A stretch of 27,251 bases of DNA from CAZCZZ01 sp964503335 (lineage in GTDB: Bacteria > Verrucomicrobiota > Kiritimatiellia > CAIVKH01), in contig CAZCZZ010000057.1 of NCBI GenBank assembly GCA_964503335.1, positions 1 through 27,251 on the forward strand, given 5' to 3'. A program made the translations under genes and the position numbers. The notes under the pieces were generated by a model, which had not been told where the DNA came from, made no database searches, and saw only the letters and a program-made list of their open reading frames with translations. This document shows positions 22,641 through 27,251 of the stretch, one piece after another; within the stretch, counting starts at the first letter, position 1; each line of letters begins with the position of its first letter.

Positions 22641-23785
22641 TGTCGCGGCTTCAATTTCGGCGTCGCTTTCATCCTGACGTTCCTGTCCGCGACTGGAACG
22701 ACTGGCGCTGGCAGCTCAAGCACCGCATCCGCGACCTCGAGGGACTTGAGCAGGTCTTCGCGCTCTCCGCCGATGAACGGGAAGCTGTGAAGCGACTCGG
22801 TTCACGGCTGCCGCTGGGCATCACGCCGTATTACGCGAGCCTGATGGATCTGCATGATCCGTCCGATCCCCTTCGCCGCACAAAGATCCCGTGCACGGCC
22901 GAGTTCGAGGTGTCGCCGGGCGAGTACGACGACCCGCTGGGCGAGGAGACGCATCATGTCGTGCCCGGCCTCGTCCACACGTATCCCGACAAGGTGCTGT
23001 TCCTGGTGACCGATTTCTGTGCGACGTACTGCCGCTATTGCATGCGGTCGCGGCTGGTGGGCAAGGGGACATTGCTTCCCGACCATGCCATGTGGGAGAA
23101 GGCCCTCGCTTACATTCGTGAACATGCAGAGGTTCGCGATGTCCTGATTTCGGGCGGCGACCCGCTCATCATGGCCGATGACCGGCTTGAATGGGTGTTG
23201 AAGCGACTACGCGCCATTCCCCACGTGGAGATGATCCGAATCGGGACAAAAGTCCCGGCCGTCCTGCCGCAACGCGTCACACCGCAGCTTTGCCGGATGC
23301 TGAAGAAGTATCATCCGCTGTTCATGAGCTTGCACTTTATTCATCCTGCCGAACTCACACCCGAATCGGTGAAAGCGTGCGAACGCCTTGCCGATGCGGG
23401 GATTCCGCTGGGCGGACAGATGGTGCTCTTGAAGGGCGTGAACGATGGGGTGTCCGTCGTGAAGAAGCTGTGCACCGGACTCCTCAAAGCCCGCGTGAAG
23501 CCGTACTACCTGCACCAGTGCGACGCGATTATCGGCTCCATGCATTTCCGCACACCCGTGCAAACGGGCCTCGACATCATGCGCGGCCTTCACGGCCACA
23601 CCACAGGCTACGCCGTGCCGCACTACATGATCGACGCGCCGGGTGGCGGCGGGAAAGTCCCCATGTCGCCGGGGTACGTGGTGCGTAGCGAAGGAGAAGA
23701 TCTCGTCCTGCGGAACTACTCCGGAATGCTGTATCGCTACCGGGACGCCGGGCTGAAGAAGGATTCGGTGCGAATCCTCAAGTAG
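22637..23785 (+). CDS. kamA: lysine 2,3-aminomutase (radical SAM, PLP)
   Basis: Converts L-lysine to L-beta-lysine using SAM, a [4Fe-4S] cluster and PLP. 382 residues. The cluster cysteines are C128, C132, C135 (D-F-C-A-T-Y-C-R-Y-C-M-R-S). The PLP Lys is K340 in D-A-P-G-G-G-G-K. Asp296 (H-Q-C-D) and Asp333 (I-D-A-P) match the two Asp that hold the substrate epsilon-amino group in clostridial KAM. All these sit at a constant +3 offset from the clostridial numbering as I recall it. Glutamate 2,3-aminomutases replace both Asp, so lysine is the likely substrate. No beta-lysine acetyltransferase is adjacent, so the acetyl-beta-lysine osmolyte route is not shown; EF-P modification (EpmB) is an alternative. 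Start ATG overlaps the lhgO stop. Confidence 0.92.
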   Translation: MMSRLQFRRRFHPDVPVRDWNDWRWQLKHRIRDLEGLEQVFALSADEREAVKRLGSRLPLGITPYYASLMDLHDPSDPLRRTKIPCTAEFEVSPGEYDDPLGEETHHVVPGLVHTYPDKVLFLVTDFCATYCRYCMRSRLVGKGTLLPDHAMWEKALAYIREHAEVRDVLISGGDPLIMADDRLEWVLKRLRAIPHVEMIRIGTKVPAVLPQRVTPQLCRMLKKYHPLFMSLHFIHPAELTPESVKACERLADAGIPLGGQMVLLKGVNDGVSVVKKLCTGLLKARVKPYYLHQCDAIIGSMHFRTPVQTGLDIMRGLHGHTTGYAVPHYMIDAPGGGGKVPMSPGYVVRSEGEDLVLRNYSGMLYRYRDAGLKKDSVRILK

Positions 23786-23787
23786 GT

Positions 23788-23880
23788 CTCCTCGTAATCG
23801 TAATCATAATCTTACTCATAATCCTTCCTTCATCGGATTTCGATGAGCCGAAGATTAAGATTACGATTATGATTAAGAGA
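23788..23880. repeat. inverted short-word repeat (gtaatc/ataatc words)
   Basis: The left arm 23790-23823 consists of 6-nt words (GTAATC, GTAATC, ATAATC, TTACTC, ATAATC). The right arm 23853-23880 is the imperfect reverse complement (GATTAA, GATTAC, GATTAT, GATTAA). The loop holds a smaller perfect hairpin, TCATCG (23830-23835) with CGATGA (23841-23846). It lies 2-4 nt after the kamA stop and 8 nt before the stop of the convergent response regulator gene. Confidence 0.85.
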
Positions 23881-23888
23881 GCGACGAA

Positions 23889-24536
23889 TCACGCGTCGAT
23901 GATCTTGTTGCGGATGGCGTAGCGGACGAGTTCGCTTACGGAGTGCAGGTTGAGTTTGCGCATCAGGTTTGAGCGATGCGTCTCCGAGGTCTTTGTGCTG
24001 ATGTTGAGCACGCTTGCGATTTCCTTGCTGCTCTTGCCCTCGGCGATGAGTTGTAGGACTTCCCGTTCACGGGGCGTCAATCCACCGACGATGTCAGTCT
24101 CCGATGCGACCGTTTCGCCATCCAGGTAGTCCTGGAGGATGATTTCCGAAACGCGGGAGGAAAAGAAGGGCTTGTGCCGCGCAAGGCTCTCCACGGCGGC
24201 GGTGAGTACAGTCCCCGCGTCGCCTTTGAGGATGTAGCTGCGCGCGCCCGCACGCATGACTTCCCGGACGAGCTGCTCCGAATCGTGCATCGTCAGGACG
24301 AGGACCTCGGTCTTGGGACACTCCTTGCGGATACGGCGCGTGGCTTCGAGGCCGTTCAGGTCCGGCATGCTGATGTCCATGACGACAATGTCCGGCTTGA
24401 GCGAGATGCAGCGCTGCACGGCCTCGCGCCCCGTGGCGGCTTCGCCACATACTTCCCAGCCTTCGTGCGCCTCCAGCAGCGACTTGAGTCCGCCGCGAAT
24501 CATCTCGTGGTCATCTGCGATGAGTATGCGAAGCAT
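23889..24536 (-). CDS. NarL/FixJ-family response regulator
   Basis: A 215-residue DNA-binding regulator. The receiver domain (about 1-120) has the acidic pair D8-D9, phosphoacceptor Asp54 (V-V-M-D-I-S-M-P), and Lys104 (Y-I-L-K). The LuxR-type helix-turn-helix (about 152-210) reads L-T-P-R-E-R-E-V-L-Q-L-I-A-E-G-K-S-S-K-E-I-A, with E-T-H-R-S-N-L-M-R-K-L as recognition helix. Its start lies 2 bp after the stop of the adjacent histidine kinase, so the pair should form one two-component system. No binding site or target can be assigned from this window. Confidence 0.95.
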   Translation of the reverse strand: MLRILIADDHEMIRGGLKSLLEAHEGWEVCGEAATGREAVQRCISLKPDIVVMDISMPDLNGLEATRRIRKECPKTEVLVLTMHDSEQLVREVMRAGARSYILKGDAGTVLTAAVESLARHKPFFSSRVSEIILQDYLDGETVASETDIVGGLTPREREVLQLIAEGKSSKEIASVLNISTKTSETHRSNLMRKLNLHSVSELVRYAIRNKIIDA

Positions 24537-24538
24537 GG

Positions 24539-25627
24539 CTATGTTTCACTCGCGCGAACAGGCATGGAGCCTTTCACGAGGGTTCCTTTCGGTCCAGATT
24601 GAATATCGAGCCGTCCGCCCAGTTGCCGCAAGCGTTCTCTCATGCCGAGAATGCCGACGCCAAGGCCGTAGGCGGACAGTTCGCTCTCGCCGCCGCGCAT
24701 CTGGGGCATGCCTTTCCCCGCGTCCTGCACTTCGAGCGTAACGCCATCGACGTCGCGATAGAGCCGGATCGACGCCGTGGCGCTTCCGGAATGACGGTGG
24801 ATGTTGTTCAGGGCCTCCTGCAGGACGCGGAAAAGCGTGCCTTCCATCTCCCTGGTCAGGTCGCCGAGGTCCGAGATCTCCAGGTCCACCCGGATTCCGC
24901 TGCGACGCGAGAAGCCGTCGGCGTAATCGCGCACGGCTCCTGCCAACCCGAGCTCTTCCAGCAAGGGCGTGTGCAAGAGATAGGAGAGGGTACGCAGTTC
25001 GTTGGAGCAGTCCTCGGTGGCAGCGAGGCAGTCCTTTACGATGTGGCGGCCCTTTTCGTCATCGACCTTCAATGTCCCTTGAAGGAGTCCGAGGTTCATC
25101 GAGACCGCGGCCATCTTCTGCGCAGTCACGTCGTGCAGCTCGCGCGCGATGCGGCGACGCTCTTCGTCCTGCAGTTTCAGCAGCCGGCCCGAGAGATGGC
25201 GCAGCGATTGTTCGACCTTGGCACGTTCGATGGCATAGCGGATGGCGCGATGGATCAGGTTCTTGTCAACCTGCTCCTTGACGAGATAGTCCTGCGCGCC
25301 GTGTCGCATCGCCCGCACGGCAAGATCTTCGTCATCGACGGCGGTCAGGATGATGATCGGAATGTGCGGTGACTCGGCCCGGACACGGGCGAATGTTTCG
25401 TAGCCGACACTGTCCGCGAGGCCGAGGTCAAGGAGCACCACGTCGATGCGTCGCTGTCGCAGAAGAGACAGGCCGGTCGCGAGGTCCGAAGCCGATTCCA
25501 GTGCGAAGCGGCCCACGATCTGCCGGAGCAGCATGTCCTTGATGATGTAGGTGTATCCGGGGCTGTCCTCGATCAGGAGGACGCGGGTCAACTCACCTGG
25601 CATGGTCGTGGTGTCACCAGAATTCAT
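24539..25627 (-). CDS. receiver-domain histidine kinase (HisKA_3/NarX type)
   Basis: A 362-residue cytoplasmic kinase from the ATG at 25627. An N-terminal receiver domain (about 13-125; acidic pair E20-D21, phosphoacceptor Asp67 in L-L-D-L, Lys118) leads into a HisKA_3 dimerisation domain with phospho-His165 (R-R-I-A-R-E-L-H-D-V-T-A-Q) and a HATPase domain with the N-box L-F-R-V-L-Q-E-A-L-N-N-I-H-R-H-S and G-box D-A-G-K-G-M. There is no membrane segment or periplasmic sensor; input comes through the receiver, so it probably acts in a phosphorelay. The start is uncertain: the frame extends to a TTG at 25696, and a further ATG lies at 25603; no site has a convincing ribosome binding site. Its partner is the response regulator 2 bp downstream. 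Confidence 0.9.
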   Translation of the reverse strand: MNSGDTTTMPGELTRVLLIEDSPGYTYIIKDMLLRQIVGRFALESASDLATGLSLLRQRRIDVVLLDLGLADSVGYETFARVRAESPHIPIIILTAVDDEDLAVRAMRHGAQDYLVKEQVDKNLIHRAIRYAIERAKVEQSLRHLSGRLLKLQDEERRRIARELHDVTAQKMAAVSMNLGLLQGTLKVDDEKGRHIVKDCLAATEDCSNELRTLSYLLHTPLLEELGLAGAVRDYADGFSRRSGIRVDLEISDLGDLTREMEGTLFRVLQEALNNIHRHSGSATASIRLYRDVDGVTLEVQDAGKGMPQMRGGESELSAYGLGVGILGMRERLRQLGGRLDIQSGPKGTLVKGSMPVRASET

Positions 25628-25746
25628 GAGCGTGGCAGCAACGAGGATAGCCCCCGGCGAAGGGATGCTCAAGAGCGTATACAGAAGTGGAGTCAAGGCT
25701 TCATCCTGCTTTTGTCCGCGAGGTGTTCCTGATAGAAGTCTGACCC

Positions 25747-27251
25747 ATGCGACGCGACGCCATAGCGGATACGCCTATTGAATTCAGACTCGGTGTTGTT
25801 CTCATCATGCTCGTTGCCGCATTCTTCAGTCTATCGTGGCGGGGCCACCTGTTGACCTGGGATGAGGCCATGAACCTGAATGCGGCGCGCGCCTTTGCGT
25901 CCGGCGGCAGCGATGCCTACTCGTCGTGGTTCTGGCGTTATCCGCCACTACTGCAGCTCCTCCTTCAGTTGCTGAGTCCCTTGAAGGCAGGCTTGATGGC
26001 TCGCGCTGAACTTCTCGCGATCGGCATCCACCTGGCCATGCTGGCGGCGTTCATCGGGTTGATGAAGCTCAGCCTTGGCCGCGTCGCGGCCCTTGCGTCT
26101 GGGTTGCTGCTGGCGGTCATGCCCGGGTCCGTGTTCTTCAGCCTGTGGATCAAGCAGGACGTCCTCATGTCGCTTTTCGGGCTGCTGGCCTTGATCGCTT
26201 ACGCGAAGAGGCTTCATCTCGTTAGCGGCATCACGCTCGGCCTCGCCTTCCTGTCCAAGGAGACGGCGATCTTCTACGCCCTGGCCATCGCTTCGCTGTG
26301 GTTCGTGCAGCCCAAGGCTGAGCGGAAGTGGAAGGATATTTTCGTCGTCGCCGGGACATCGATTCTCGTAGCGGGCTGGTGGTTCATTCTCTTTTCCTCG
26401 TCGCTCGCCTACCACCTGTCCTCGGTCAAGGGCGCCGCGGCTGACGGGAACACGACGTGGGACCGACCCTGGAGCTATTATTTCGAAGCGTTGCCTTACC
26501 AATGCGGGATGCCGGCGATCATCCTGGCCGTGTGCGGCGCCGTGATCCTTCTCATGAAGTGGCACAAAGGCCACGACGCCCTGCAGCAAATCCGGCTTTG
26601 GCCCGTCGCCTTGTTTGTTCCCGCTCTTGTGATCCTTACCGTGTCCGGCAGCAAGACGCCTTGGTACACCCTGTGCTTCTTCGCCAGCATCGCTGCGCTT
26701 GCGGGTGTGGGCGTTTCCGGCATCTACCGTCTCGTTGTCGCGCGAGAGCAGGGGAAGACGGGCAAGGCCAAGCTGGCGGCAGGCGCGGCGATGCTGATGG
26801 CCTTCCTGCTCACCACACAGTCGCTCCAAGCGCTGTCCTACGAAGATCGCATGTTCCGCATGGAGCCGGGCATGAGTTGGGCCGCAACCTGTTCGCGTGA
26901 GGCGGCGATGAAGCTGAATGCCCTTGTGAAGCCAGGGGAGCGAGTGATTGTTACGCCCATGCACTACTACCCGGCAGCCGTGCAGGTGCCTTGCCCGATC
27001 TTCGTCCACTACCTCAAGGAGATGGAGGTGGTGGTCAAACCGAACACCATCTCGCAGTCGGAGCTCGTGGATGCCGTGATGGAGTACGAAACCGACTGGG
27101 CGATGGTGTCTCCGCCGCCGCTGGGTGCATCCGAACGCCTTCTCACGCCCCTCGCGCGCCATCACGGCCTGCCTCATTGGATCCTCAAGGGCGCCGTGAT
27201 ATTCAAGACGACAAACCTCTACATCACGCCCGAGATGCGCAAGGCGAGGGA
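25747..27251 (+). CDS. ArnT/PMT-family (GT83/39-like) glycosyltransferase, 3' truncated by window
   Basis: A multi-pass inner-membrane protein that should transfer a sugar from a polyprenyl-phosphate donor to a lipid, glycan or protein in the periplasm. The frame is open from the ATG at 25747 to the window end (501 codons, no stop). After a first membrane helix (about 13-33) comes H-L-L-T-W-D-E-A-M-N with the D-E pair (Asp39/Glu40) that in this superfamily sits in the first periplasmic loop and forms the active site. Helices follow at regular intervals to about residue 345; the remainder is a soluble periplasmic-type domain. S-G-S-K-T-P-W-Y at the loop near residue 300 also fits the family. 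It is divergent from the histidine kinase gene. The acceptor is unknown. Confidence 0.87.
   Translation, partial: MRRDAIADTPIEFRLGVVLIMLVAAFFSLSWRGHLLTWDEAMNLNAARAFASGGSDAYSSWFWRYPPLLQLLLQLLSPLKAGLMARAELLAIGIHLAMLAAFIGLMKLSLGRVAALASGLLLAVMPGSVFFSLWIKQDVLMSLFGLLALIAYAKRLHLVSGITLGLAFLSKETAIFYALAIASLWFVQPKAERKWKDIFVVAGTSILVAGWWFILFSSSLAYHLSSVKGAAADGNTTWDRPWSYYFEALPYQCGMPAIILAVCGAVILLMKWHKGHDALQQIRLWPVALFVPALVILTVSGSKTPWYTLCFFASIAALAGVGVSGIYRLVVAREQGKTGKAKLAAGAAMLMAFLLTTQSLQALSYEDRMFRMEPGMSWAATCSREAAMKLNALVKPGERVIVTPMHYYPAAVQVPCPIFVHYLKEMEVVVKPNTISQSELVDAVMEYETDWAMVSPPPLGASERLLTPLARHHGLPHWILKGAVIFKTTNLYITPEMRKAR

Noticed and set aside
25948..27177. 409-residue minus-strand frame opposite the glycosyltransferase
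   Set aside because: The plus-strand reading has membrane helices and a D-E active-site pair; the minus frame is charged low-complexity sequence.

Overview
The window looks like chromosomal DNA from a GC-rich, diderm (LPS-bearing) bacterium, most likely of the PVC superphylum (Kiritimatiellota/Verrucomicrobiota-like). This placement is an inference from four things: outer-membrane biogenesis genes (bamD-like, lptE-like, a WaaP-type LPS kinase); a secreted multi-domain phosphoesterase with thrombospondin-3 repeats and a PVC-style C-terminal module; a eukaryote-like (type 2) IleRS; and intergenic DNA full of short-word inverted repeats. No tRNA, rRNA, CRISPR, IS or phage genes were seen. Most genes are housekeeping.

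Layout. 1-1031 (+): 3' end of pgi, then a small dimeric alpha/beta-barrel protein whose leader is an inverted repeat. 1032-1928: no intact gene; a nest of palindromes plus a probable gene remnant. 1929-8509 (+): secreted ankyrin/CBM48-like protein, SRPBCC protein, ileS-fluC (coupled), nadD-rsfS (rsfS seems to lack a canonical start codon). 8683-12758 (-): WaaP-like kinase, M50-like membrane protease, ECF sigma factor, anti-sigma-like protein, periplasmic Spy/CpxP-like protein; every junction but one is a 4-nt overlap. 12855-13127 (+): rpsT with a clear promoter and terminator. 13263-15675 (-): thermonuclease-like protein, bamD-like, lptE-like. 15792-19339 (+): purple-acid-phosphatase-like exoprotein and pyrE. 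19440-21348 (-): Ser/Thr kinase and AzoR-like flavoprotein. 21432-23785 (+): lhgO and a lysine 2,3-aminomutase, coupled. 23889-25627 (-): receiver-histidine kinase and NarL-type response regulator. 25747-end (+): ArnT/PMT-like glycosyltransferase, running off the window.

The most striking feature is in the non-coding DNA. At least nine elements are built from short tandem words (6-10 nt) repeated in inverted orientation, or from two hairpins closed by a GTAG...CTAC stem. The word differs from locus to locus but the architecture recurs. All four convergent gene junctions carry one and none of the four divergent, promoter-bearing junctions does. They sit next to stop codons, and three have entered reading frames: one is an in-frame 23-codon insert in ileS, one encodes the C-terminus of the LPS kinase, and one supplies the stop codon of the SRPBCC gene. 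Two copies, about 9.4 kb apart, are nearly identical 60-62 nt elements with the same polarity relative to the upstream stop codon. They look like a mobile or amplifying family of 3'-end hairpins, and are the best candidate here for something under-described.
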